A stretch of DNA of 43,749 nucleotides, taken from Bacteroidales bacterium (GTDB lineage: Bacteria; Bacteroidota; Bacteroidia; Bacteroidales; UBA12077). The stretch spans positions 1 to 43,749 of the forward strand of contig WTBR01000065.1 in assembly GCA_013138975.1 (NCBI GenBank), in the 5' to 3' direction. Of the stretch, positions 36,606-43,749 are shown one piece after another. The position numbers and the translations under genes are program-made. The stretch's first letter is position 1. Every line of letters begins with the position of its first letter. A model generated the notes under the pieces. The model saw only the letters and a list, made by a program, of their open reading frames with translations. It was not told where the DNA came from and did no database searches.

Positions 36606-38264
36606 ATGAGAAGAAAATTACAATTACTACTACTATTGTTAATTCCATTTTTTGCACAATCTCAAACATATATTAAACACAATAAGTTCGTTAGTGGAAA
36701 ATGGACAGTTAAAAATTCTCCTTACATTATTGAAGGAGTAGCTAGAATTCTCTACGGTGAAACGCTAATAATTGAACCAGGAGTTCAAATTCAATTTAAT
36801 CACCATCATGAACCTGATTATAATAAAGCTTATGCACGCGGTTCAATTGTGGTTGAAGGAACGCTTAAGGCTATCGGGTCTAAAGATTCATTAATATTAT
36901 TTACCGGGAATTCGATTGGTTGGGGAAGTGTATATTTCAAAAATTCGAGTAAGTCAGAAATGATTTATTGCATTGTAGAAAAGAGCAAAGGTATATATGA
37001 TCTTGATAGTAAAGAAAATGATGCGAGAGCTGCAATAACTATTGAAGACTGTTCTCCTAAAATTAATAATATATCTATAAAAAATTGTTACATTGGTATA
37101 TATATTAAGGGTTCTAGCTTTCCCATAATTTCAAATTCAATAGTACAAAACTGTGTGCATTGTGCAATTTTCTGCATCAATGGATCAAAACCTGAAATAA
37201 GTAATACATTAATGGCTTACTGCAAATTTGGTTTAAGATGTGATGCCTCATACCCGAAAATTACTAATTGTAATATCATAAATAATCTGAAATGTGGTTT
37301 TGTTGTTAAGAACCATTCAATACCTACAATAAGCAACTCCATTTTGTGGGGAAATCCTGTGTTGTTCGAAGAATTTCAAGAAACAACAATTGTTAATTCA
37401 ATAATTCAATCAGAATTAGATTATAATAACAAGTCCAAATACCAGATTCCAATATTGAAAGAAAAGAATATTGTTGGAGTACCAAATGAATATCCAAACT
37501 TCAATCAGATTGCAATGAGAAATAACCAACTATGTGTTAATTTATTGCAAGATTCTACAAGTATTAAAGTAGGAATTTGTACCGAAAACGAAATAAAAAA
37601 TGAATATTCTAATATTGAAAGAAAAGATATTGAAATAAAAAGAATCGTAGATGCAAGCATTCCGGATGTTTCTCAAAACTTACCTTTTGAGGAAAATATT
37701 AAAAAGATTAATAAGGGAGATATTTTATTTAAACTTTCCTTAACCGGTATAGTAGATCAATTAATTCCTATGCTTGATTTTGGGGTATCTTATATTTTCG
37801 AAGAAAAAATGGGTATCCAATTTAAATTAGGCTTGCCCTTTACCCAAAACGGGTTTGTTGGGCAACAAGTAACCTTAGAATATCAGTATTTATTTGGAAA
37901 AAAGCTTTATGTTTCTGTTGAAAACGGAATTGCTATAACCGAATTTAAAAATAGTATGTACTATTACTTATCGGAAACTGATAAAACTGAAATTGAAGGC
38001 TCCTATACCGTAAGGGAAGAAAAAATGTTTTTTGGCCCAAAAGTAGGACTTATTGCAATTGCATCTAAAAGGATAATATTTGATTTTAATTTGGGATTGG
38101 CCTTACAAAGTAATCTAAAATCAGTAAAAAATGTAGATTATAATCCATCACTGGGCCATGTTAATAATGGTTTTTATGAATGGGGTATTGAATCAATTTA
38201 TGAAAATAATAACAAATACGAGCCAAGAATTTCTATAGGTGTAGGTGTAGTTTTTCGATTATAA
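36606..38264 (+). CDS. Right-handed beta-helix protein with C-terminal barrel-like region
   Basis: 552 residues. Signal peptide MRRKLQLLLLLLIPFFAQS. Residues about 20-270 form a right-handed parallel beta-helix (PbH1-like): GETLIIEPGVQIQFN, GSIVVEGTLKAIGSKDSLILF, then short turns ISNSIVQNCVHCAIFCINGSKPEISNTLMAYC and TISNSILWGN. A linker (270-365) follows. The last 185 residues alternate aromatic and glycine residues as in outer-membrane strands (KMGIQFKLGLPFTQNGFVGQQVTLEYQYLFG, KVGLIAIASKRIIFDFNLGLAL) and end GVGVVFRL. Proposed: a solenoid passenger attached to a small outer-membrane barrel. Function and ligand are unknown. Confidence 0.78.
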   Translation: MRRKLQLLLLLLIPFFAQSQTYIKHNKFVSGKWTVKNSPYIIEGVARILYGETLIIEPGVQIQFNHHHEPDYNKAYARGSIVVEGTLKAIGSKDSLILFTGNSIGWGSVYFKNSSKSEMIYCIVEKSKGIYDLDSKENDARAAITIEDCSPKINNISIKNCYIGIYIKGSSFPIISNSIVQNCVHCAIFCINGSKPEISNTLMAYCKFGLRCDASYPKITNCNIINNLKCGFVVKNHSIPTISNSILWGNPVLFEEFQETTIVNSIIQSELDYNNKSKYQIPILKEKNIVGVPNEYPNFNQIAMRNNQLCVNLLQDSTSIKVGICTENEIKNEYSNIERKDIEIKRIVDASIPDVSQNLPFEENIKKINKGDILFKLSLTGIVDQLIPMLDFGVSYIFEEKMGIQFKLGLPFTQNGFVGQQVTLEYQYLFGKKLYVSVENGIAITEFKNSMYYYLSETDKTEIEGSYTVREEKMFFGPKVGLIAIASKRIIFDFNLGLALQSNLKSVKNVDYNPSLGHVNNGFYEWGIESIYENNNKYEPRISIGVGVVFRL

Positions 38265-38285
38265 AAATATAGAATATTAATAAAG

Positions 38286-38363
38286 TGCATGGATATGAGT
38301 GTTTCCGGTGAGTTAGGTTTTCAAAATGCTTACACTGTAATTGCGAGATTTTGTGAGAATTAG
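38286..38363 (+). pseudogene. Fragment of a duplicated TPR-protein 3' end
   Basis: Twenty-six codons read CMDMSVSGELGFQNAYTVIARFCEN and stop (TAG 38361-38363). They differ from the end of the TPR gene (35860-35937) at one residue, Phe for Leu, plus synonymous changes. Upstream of 38286 no similarity continues, so only the tail is left. Confidence 0.85.
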
Positions 38364-38773
38364 GTTGTGAAAATAGACGTACTTAGTTAAGTTTTATATT
38401 TTTTCGTATGTATACGACATTATAGATTCTGTGAAGGCTAAATCAGTTTTTCGCAGGTACACATATAAATAGGTGGAACTCAGTTCCATCTTATCACATA
38501 TTATAAACAAGCTGCGAACAAATTTTAAGAAAACACTTCTTTCGTTTTGATAAGTTAGTATTTCAAGAAACTTTTACACTTTTTGATAATTCAATTATTA
38601 ACTGTTTGAAACTGAAATTATCGAAATTGGTCTGGCAAGTACGATAGAAAATTATTTTTGTTTTTTCAACACGCTTTTGCGCTATCGCGCAAATTAGGAC
38701 TTAAATTTTCTATTACATGTTTGTTTTGATTAATCTTTTAATTAATTTCATCAAAATAATTAATTATTCTGAG
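38364..38773. other. Intergenic region with small hairpins
   Basis: About 410 bases before the Roco gene. Contains TGGAACTCAGTTCCA (an odd palindrome around 38474-38489) and TTTGCGC-TATC-GCGCAAA (38676-38693, seven-base perfect stem). No open frame beyond 40 codons looks real. No promoter box could be assigned with confidence. Confidence 0.55.
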
Positions 38774-41668
38774 ATGGAAGATTTTTTGATAATAAAAGAA
38801 CTTGAAAAAAAATTTGATCGAAGTTTTGTAAAAACGGATTCACAAAGTATTATTGGATATAAAAGTTTAAATCATACGCAATATTCAATTGATGAAAATA
38901 ACAACCTTATTGGATTAAGTCTTTCAGAACTTAAATTAAAAATTGTTCCATTTTTAATTGTTAAACCACCTGATATTCTAGAAGGCACTTCAGATAAAAG
39001 TGAAGTTATAGATATTTGGACTACAAAAATCGTTAAAAGCCTAGAATACTTAAATTTAAGCAATAATCAGTTAACGGATATCTCAACATTAAGAAATCTT
39101 ACCAATCTCAAATATCTAAATTTAAGCAATAATAGACTATCCGATTTATCTGATTATATAAATACATTAAAGAATTTTAAGTCCTTAAGATATTTAAATC
39201 TAAGTAATAATGGAATTAAAAATATTGAGAATCTCAAATTACTTACGAACTTAGAATATTTACTATTGCGACATAATCAGATTCGAGATCTAAGTCCTTT
39301 AATTGAAAATAAAAAACTAAAATTACTTTTTATATCTGATAATAATATTGTAAAAATACCTGAAAAACTCTATTTGAAATTTTATGAACAAAAAGGAATT
39401 TCAGATATACAAATTATTTACGAATTAAAAATAGATTCTGTACTTGAACAAAATTTTGAAGCCGCTGCAAATTATAGGGATAGTGAAAAAAAATTACTTG
39501 ATGGCGAAAATATCATTCCAATTTCAAGCAATCATACTATTCAGTTTAGCTTTTATAATAATCCACTTGAAAGTCCTCCACTTGAAATTGTTAAACAAGG
39601 TAAAGAATCAATTGTGAATTGGTTTTCAGCTAACAAGAAGGCACTTAACGAAGTAAAAGTAATTTTAATAGGTGATGCAAAAGCAGGCAAAACATCTTTG
39701 CTTCGTCGATTGCAAAACAATCAGTATAATCCAAATGAAGAACAAACTGACGGTATAATTATTGAATCCTTTGAATTCAAAAATCTGAAAACATTTAAAG
39801 ATCAGAAAAAACTCCATGGGATCAAGGCATATTTTTGGGATTTTGGAGGGCAAGAGATAATGAGTTCAACTCATCAGTTTTTTATGACAAATCGAAGTGT
39901 TTATATACTTGTTTTAGAAGCAAGGAAAGATCAAAATGCTGATTTACAAGTAAAAGATTGGTTAAAAAGAATACAGACTTTTGGTGGTAATTCTCAAGTT
40001 ATTGTTGTTGTCAATAAGATAGAGTTAAATGAATCATTTGGATTGAATACTTACGAATTGAAAAATGAATTCCCACAAATAAAAGACTTCTATAAAATTT
40101 CTTGTGAGAAAAATATAGCTATAAATGATCTTAAAACTTGTTTAGAAGAATACATTCCTAGGGCTGAACTTTTTAAAACTCAAATTGATGAAAGATGGTT
40201 TCCAATAAAAGATAAATTACAAGAAATAACATCAGAAAAACAATACATTACAAAAAGGGACTTTATTTCAATCTGTAATAAAAATAATTTATTAGAAGAT
40301 GTGGACAAGAATCAAGCTATAGAATTTTTAAATGACTTGGGTGTTGTTTTACATTTTAGCGATTTAAGAATGAGTGATTATTTTGTTTTAGATCCATATT
40401 GGGTAACTACAGGAGTTTACCGAATTATTACATCTCAGTTTGCTGCTAAAAAGAAAGGAGAAATTTTATTTTCAGATTTGGATTATATTGTAAATAAAGA
40501 AAAACCAAAGGAAGGAGCTTTTATAAACAAGAAACAAAAAGATCTAACATATTCATCAAATGAATTATTGTATTTAAGCGAAATTATGGCACAATTTAAA
40601 TTGTGTTATTTTTCTGAAAACAGAGAAAAGATTTTAATTCCTGATCTTTTAGATAAAGAAACTCCTGCAAAAGAAGTTGAAGCATTTGTCAATGAAACGA
40701 ATACTTTAAATATTATTTATAAATATGATTATTTCCCTAATGCAATTATTCATTTTTTTATGGTAGAACTGAAGCGAGATATTAATTTTGTTTGGCGTAC
40801 AGGTGTAATTCTAAATTCAAAATCAAGTATTGAAGCTCAAGCATTAATAATTGCAACGGATAATAAAATTAAAATATCTGTAATTGGAGAGCATAGAGAT
40901 AAACGAGATTATCTTTCTGTAATTCGTTTTTTCTTGGATAATATTAATTCTAAATATCATTTAAAGCCTAAAATTTTAATCCCCTTGGGCTCAAATGATA
41001 ATTCAATTGAATATATAGCACTATCAAATATGGACAAAGAAGGTGTTATCATTTATAAAGATTTTATTACTAACATTGAATATAACGTATCTGAGTTACT
41101 CAATGGAATAATTGGTCTAGAAATATTACAAGAGCAGGGTCAAATAATTAACAAAATGTATTTAGGTAGTATTGATCAATTAAATGATCTATCTAAAAAG
41201 ATGACATCAGAATTTGATAAAGTTCATTTTAAATTAGATAGTCAAGAAAATATAATGCTAAAACTTGAAGTCAAATTAGATAATTATTCAAATGATTTAA
41301 AAAAGAAATTAGAGTCAAAGGGAGAAGATTTTGAAACTATTGAAAATTTGATATTTGAACTACATCATGAAATGAAGGATGGATTCTTAGAAACATTAAA
41401 TCAAACCTTTGATTACATTGATATAAATAGTGAAGAAATAAAAGAAATCGTTGAAGAAAAGTATCGCTTAATATTTGATGAAATTAGAAAAGGCAGTAAT
41501 TCTCAAGCAAAAATTAAATTTGTAATTCCTCTACTTAAAATTCTTGATTTATCAGGAGTTCCCGTAAGTGGAGCAATTGAAATAATTCTTAAAGCTATAG
41601 ACGTACGTTTTGAAGGTGAACATAAGCTAAAAAAGATGATTAAGAAAACGTTTAATAAAGGAGACTAA
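38774..41668 (+). CDS. Bacterial Roco protein (LRR-ROC-COR GTPase)
   Basis: 964 residues from MEDFLIIKEL; the frame opens 19 codons earlier with a hydrophobic, non-homologous run. Leucine-rich repeats at about 88-205 (LEYLNLSNNQLTDIS, LKYLNLSNNRLSDLS and others). ROC GTPase domain: G1 GDAKAGKTS (300-308), G3 DFGGQE (356-361), G4 NKIE (414-417, Glu in place of the usual Asp), G5-like SCEK. COR dimerisation domain about 480-700 (FLNDLGVVLHFSDLRMSDYFVLDPYWVTTGVY). C-terminal part is helical, with a coiled-coil region (about 820-900) and a final hydrophobic segment. No kinase or TIR domain. Role in bacteria largely unknown; related LRR-Roco proteins are suspected in conflict systems. Surrounded by accessory genes. 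Confidence 0.92.
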   Translation: MEDFLIIKELEKKFDRSFVKTDSQSIIGYKSLNHTQYSIDENNNLIGLSLSELKLKIVPFLIVKPPDILEGTSDKSEVIDIWTTKIVKSLEYLNLSNNQLTDISTLRNLTNLKYLNLSNNRLSDLSDYINTLKNFKSLRYLNLSNNGIKNIENLKLLTNLEYLLLRHNQIRDLSPLIENKKLKLLFISDNNIVKIPEKLYLKFYEQKGISDIQIIYELKIDSVLEQNFEAAANYRDSEKKLLDGENIIPISSNHTIQFSFYNNPLESPPLEIVKQGKESIVNWFSANKKALNEVKVILIGDAKAGKTSLLRRLQNNQYNPNEEQTDGIIIESFEFKNLKTFKDQKKLHGIKAYFWDFGGQEIMSSTHQFFMTNRSVYILVLEARKDQNADLQVKDWLKRIQTFGGNSQVIVVVNKIELNESFGLNTYELKNEFPQIKDFYKISCEKNIAINDLKTCLEEYIPRAELFKTQIDERWFPIKDKLQEITSEKQYITKRDFISICNKNNLLEDVDKNQAIEFLNDLGVVLHFSDLRMSDYFVLDPYWVTTGVYRIITSQFAAKKKGEILFSDLDYIVNKEKPKEGAFINKKQKDLTYSSNELLYLSEIMAQFKLCYFSENREKILIPDLLDKETPAKEVEAFVNETNTLNIIYKYDYFPNAIIHFFMVELKRDINFVWRTGVILNSKSSIEAQALIIATDNKIKISVIGEHRDKRDYLSVIRFFLDNINSKYHLKPKILIPLGSNDNSIEYIALSNMDKEGVIIYKDFITNIEYNVSELLNGIIGLEILQEQGQIINKMYLGSIDQLNDLSKKMTSEFDKVHFKLDSQENIMLKLEVKLDNYSNDLKKKLESKGEDFETIENLIFELHHEMKDGFLETLNQTFDYIDINSEEIKEIVEEKYRLIFDEIRKGSNSQAKIKFVIPLLKILDLSGVPVSGAIEIILKAIDVRFEGEHKLKKMIKKTFNKGD

Positions 41669-41676
41669 ATTATATA

Positions 41677-41706
41677 TTTTGCCCTTTCGGGCAATTTGCT
41701 TTTTCT
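41677..41706 (+). terminator. Intrinsic terminator of the Roco gene
   Basis: TTGCCC (41679-41684), loop TTTC, GGGCAA (41689-41694), followed after a short interval by a T-run (GCTTTTTC). Ten bases after the stop codon. Confidence 0.8.
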
Positions 41707-41779
41707 AAAAACTAAAACAATTTTGCACTTCATTGATAATTACTACTAAACTGATATAATTATTATACAGCCAGTTTAT

Positions 41780-42025
41780 AATCAAGTAGACGGTTGACGG
41801 TCTATTGACCGTCAGTACGCCTCTCACACCCTAATTACTTTCGTAATTAAACTTTTTATTTATTGGTTTTTTCAATTCATTTTAAGCCCATATGTTGCCC
41901 AAAAATATTTTGTAAAATCTATTTTAATTTTCACACTTATTCAAACTTGCCTTAAAAAGCTTAAAATGTATAAAATTTGATCTAAATTTATATAATAAAG
42001 AAATTTTTAGACAAACTGCTGTTAT
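41780..42025. repeat. 240-bp repeat flanking rhuM, left copy
   Basis: Similar along its whole length to 43124-43359. Shared exact blocks include GTTGCCCAAAAATATTTT and CCTTAAAAAGCTTAAAATGT. It opens with a perfect hairpin TGACGGTC-TATT-GACCGTCA (41795-41814) and ends with TTTTTAGACAAACTGC. No coding capacity. The start codon of rhuM is 65 bases downstream. Confidence 0.85.
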
Positions 42026-42064
42026 GTGCTATTGCAGGAAACCGTTCTGTAATTAATAATTTAG

Positions 42065-42072
42065 TATGTTTG
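42065..42072 (+). promoter_or_regulatory. Putative -7 box for rhuM
   Basis: TATGTTTG matches TAnnTTTG. It overlaps the earlier in-frame ATG at 42066, so transcription from here would start after that codon and favours the start at 42090. Confidence 0.45.
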
Positions 42073-42089
42073 TAGTTTACGCAGTAAAA

Positions 42090-43112
42090 ATGAAAAAGAA
42101 AAAATTACAGATAAGAAATAGTACTACAGAATTTCTAGTATTTACTAATCAAAATGGAAATGATAGTATTGAAGTACGTGTCGAGGATGAAACTGTTTGG
42201 CTTACTCAGAAACTAATAGCAACTTTGTTTAATGTCAACGTAAGAACAATAAGTGAGCATTTGCAAAATATATTCAACAGCAATGAATTAGAAAAGGATT
42301 TAGTTATCCGGAAATTCCGGACAACTGCCTCAGATGGGAAAAACTATAATACTCAGTTTTATAACTTAGACGCAATAATTTCAGTTGGATATCGTGTTAA
42401 CTCTACAAGAGCAACTCAATTTAGACAATGGGCAACTAATATTCTGAAAAATTATGCGATTAAAGGATGGGTTCTAGATAAAGAAAGACTTAAAAATGGG
42501 ACTTTTCTAAATGAAAATTATTTTGATGAATTACTTGCTGAAGTAAGAGAAATAAGAGCAAGCGAACGAAAATTTTATCAAAAAATTACTGATATTTATG
42601 CAACATCATTTGATTATAACTTAGATAGTCCAACTACGAAGAGTTTTTTCGCAGCAATTCAAAATAAACTTCACTTTGCAATTCATGGAAATACTGCAGC
42701 GGAATTGATTATGAAACGAGCTGATAGTGAAAAAGATTATATGGGGCTGACTACGTGGAAAAATGCACCAGATGGAAAAATTATAAAAACGGATATTTCA
42801 ATTGCTAAAAACTATTTAAGTGTAAAAGAAATTAAATCATTAGACCGATTTGTGACAATGTATCTGGATTATGCAGAAACACAGGCAGAAAAAAATATTC
42901 CAATGACCATGGAAGATTGGTCAGAAAAATTAAATGCTTTTTTACAATTTAACGAAAAGGATATTTTAACCAATACTGGAAAAGTAAATCATGAATTAGC
43001 TAAAGAGTTTGCGGAAAGTGAATTTGAAAAATATAGAATAGTACAGGATAAATTATTCCAATCTGATTTTGACAAATTAATGAATAGACTTGAAAATAAT
43101 GATAAGGAATAA
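42090..43112 (+). CDS. rhuM: RhuM-family protein (virulence RhuM / Bro-like DNA-binding)
   Basis: 340 residues from MKKKKLQIRNSTTEF; an ATG eight codons upstream overlaps a promoter-like box. The N-terminal half has the RhuM signature: VRVEDETVWLTQKLIATLFNVNVRTISEHLQNIF (a helix-turn-helix), NTQFYNLDAIISVGYRVNSTRATQFRQWATNILKNYAIKGWVLDKERLK. The C-terminal half (FAIHGNTAAELIMKRADSEKDYMGL ... EDWSEKLNAFLQF) matches the Fic-like core of the longer RhuM proteins, in which the Fic catalytic motif is not conserved. Family first named in Salmonella pathogenicity island 3; role unclear, often on mobile elements and near toxin genes. Bracketed by 240-bp direct repeats. Confidence 0.92.
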   Translation: MKKKKLQIRNSTTEFLVFTNQNGNDSIEVRVEDETVWLTQKLIATLFNVNVRTISEHLQNIFNSNELEKDLVIRKFRTTASDGKNYNTQFYNLDAIISVGYRVNSTRATQFRQWATNILKNYAIKGWVLDKERLKNGTFLNENYFDELLAEVREIRASERKFYQKITDIYATSFDYNLDSPTTKSFFAAIQNKLHFAIHGNTAAELIMKRADSEKDYMGLTTWKNAPDGKIIKTDISIAKNYLSVKEIKSLDRFVTMYLDYAETQAEKNIPMTMEDWSEKLNAFLQFNEKDILTNTGKVNHELAKEFAESEFEKYRIVQDKLFQSDFDKLMNRLENNDKE

Positions 43113-43123
43113 CAACAGGGTAA

Positions 43124-43359
43124 AATCAAATAAACGGCTGACAGTCTATTGACCGCCAGTGCAACTAACACACTACGATTACCTTGTAATTAAAGCTTTT
43201 TTTTATTGAGTTATTAAGCCCAAATGTTGCCCAAAAATATTTTACAAAATCCACAATTTAATTTTTACTCACATTCAAACATGCCTTAAAAAGCTTAAAA
43301 TGTCTAAAAATTGATCTAAATTTATACACTAAAGCAGTTTTTAGACAAACTGCAATTAT
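43124..43359. repeat. 240-bp repeat flanking rhuM, right copy
   Basis: Direct repeat of 41780-42025. The first hairpin is CTGACAGTC-TATT-GACCGCCAG (43138-43159), which has two A-C mismatches on the plus strand but becomes fully paired with G-U on the minus strand. It also forms GCAGTTT-TTAGAC-AAACTGC at 43334-43353, a perfect stem that the left copy has lost. It lies 65 bases upstream of the nucleotidyltransferase start, the same distance as the left copy from rhuM. Confidence 0.85.
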
Positions 43360-43400
43360 CGGTATTTACAAGATTGTAAATCGATAAACCAGAAAATGAC

Positions 43401-43408
43401 TATTTTTG
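43401..43408 (+). promoter_or_regulatory. Putative -7 box for the nucleotidyltransferase gene
   Basis: TATTTTTG matches TAnnTTTG, 15 bases before the GTG start. A TTG at 43374-43376 is 24 bases upstream, slightly far for a -33 box. Confidence 0.4.
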
Positions 43409-43423
43409 TATAAAATAAATTAA

Positions 43424-43749
43424 GTGAATAATTTAAAGGAAATATTATCGCATCTGCCTGAAATAAAGGTAAAGGAACTGGAAACAGTGACCAAACGTAT
43501 TGTGAATACCGGCAAAGCTGAAATAGTAGTACTTTTTGGTTCATATGCCCGTGGAGACTATAAAGAAAAAAGAGGAAAAGACCGAGGCAAAAAAAGCGAT
43601 TATGATATTTTGGTAGTTGTTTCAGATTATGATACAGGGAAAAAGTTACGTACTGAATTAAAAGGTGAATTCAAGGATATTTCTGTACCTGTACAGATAA
43701 TTATAGAAGAAATATACAATGTAAACAATAGTTTAGAAGAAAAACAGTA
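43424..43749 (+). CDS. MNT-type nucleotidyltransferase, 3' end outside window
   Basis: A GTG at 43424 opens a frame with no stop to the window end (108 codons); no ATG precedes it in frame. The protein reads VNNLKEILSHLPEIKVKELE and has the minimal nucleotidyltransferase signature LFGSYARGD (Gly39-Ser40) and SDYDILVVV (Asp59, Asp61), with a basic stretch KEKRGKDRGKK between the two. Such proteins in Bacteroidota are often fused to a C-terminal HEPN domain and belong to the MntA/HEPN toxin-antitoxin or defence group; the fusion cannot be checked here. A 240-bp repeat shared with rhuM lies just upstream. Confidence 0.85.
   Translation, partial: MNNLKEILSHLPEIKVKELETVTKRIVNTGKAEIVVLFGSYARGDYKEKRGKDRGKKSDYDILVVVSDYDTGKKLRTELKGEFKDISVPVQIIIEEIYNVNNSLEEKQ

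Noticed and set aside
38717..38773. Upstream 19-codon extension of the Roco gene (hydrophobic MFVLINLLINFIKII)
   Set aside because: It looks like a signal anchor, but LRR-Roco proteins are cytoplasmic, and the stretch is AT-rich intergenic DNA; the inner ATG at 38774 gives a standard start.
41780..43359. Integron-like attC sites around rhuM
   Set aside because: I looked for RYYYAAC and GTTRRRY ends in both repeats and found no convincing pair; the repeats are longer and keep no attC-like simple/left sites. The cassette idea is kept only as a general repeat-plus-gene unit.

Overview
The window is AT-rich chromosomal DNA from a member of the Bacteroidota, probably class Bacteroidia. The evidence is a type IX secretion sorting domain on a secreted peptidase, lipoproteins with Cys-acidic starts, a DUF2807 'GIN' lipoprotein, a DUF5916 barrel, MacB-like permeases of the 800-residue Bacteroidota type, TAnnTTTG-type -7 promoter boxes, and the near absence of Shine-Dalgarno sequences. 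The order or genus cannot be fixed from this sequence alone. No rRNA, tRNA or CRISPR array was seen.

Region by region. 1-61: start of a probable transposase running off the left edge. 279-1784: pyrD and an upstream XRE-type regulator on the minus strand. 1797-2805: about 1 kb without a convincing gene, holding two clusters of TTACA-N2-TGTAA palindromes that look like operators of that regulator. 2806-8000: dicarboxylate/amino acid symporter, DUF2807 lipoprotein, YccF protein, an unknown exported protein, and an FGGY sugar kinase. 8123-14666: large MacB/FtsX-type permease, TlpA-like lipoprotein, VOC protein plus O6-alkylguanine methyltransferase, and an exported WD40-caspase protein. 15057-18702: a three-gene acyl-CoA (probably propionyl-CoA) carboxylase operon closed by a strong terminator. 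18776-31283: a run of mostly single-gene units, namely DUF6438 lipoprotein, T9SS metallopeptidase, PlsC-like acyltransferase, methyltransferase plus Dabb protein, DUF5916 protein, release factor 3, a 4Fe-4S protein and a lipoprotein amidohydrolase. 31688-38264: MFS transporter, free-Met-R-sulfoxide reductase, TPR protein, lipoprotein, and a beta-helix/barrel protein. 38286-43749: accessory-looking end, with a fragment of a duplicated TPR gene, a bacterial Roco (LRR-ROC-COR) GTPase, a RhuM-family gene bracketed by about 240-bp direct repeats, and the start of an MNT-type nucleotidyltransferase.

Intergenic DNA is unusually rich in dispersed repeats: (a) a 150-160 bp MITE-like element in two inverted copies with a different hairpin module at the same internal site; (b) a roughly 131-bp element with CTTTGGCAAAG arms in three copies plus a remnant; (c) hairpins with a constant TCGACAAGCT loop and covarying stems; (d) CCGATAGYTATCGG palindromes; (e) the RhuM-flanking repeats. 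The strongest candidates for something undescribed are the operator clusters facing no obvious target gene, the RhuM gene-plus-repeat unit next to Roco and MNT genes, and the TPR-tail duplication bracketing the lipoprotein/beta-helix pair. All functional statements are from reading motifs and family resemblance; no database search was run.
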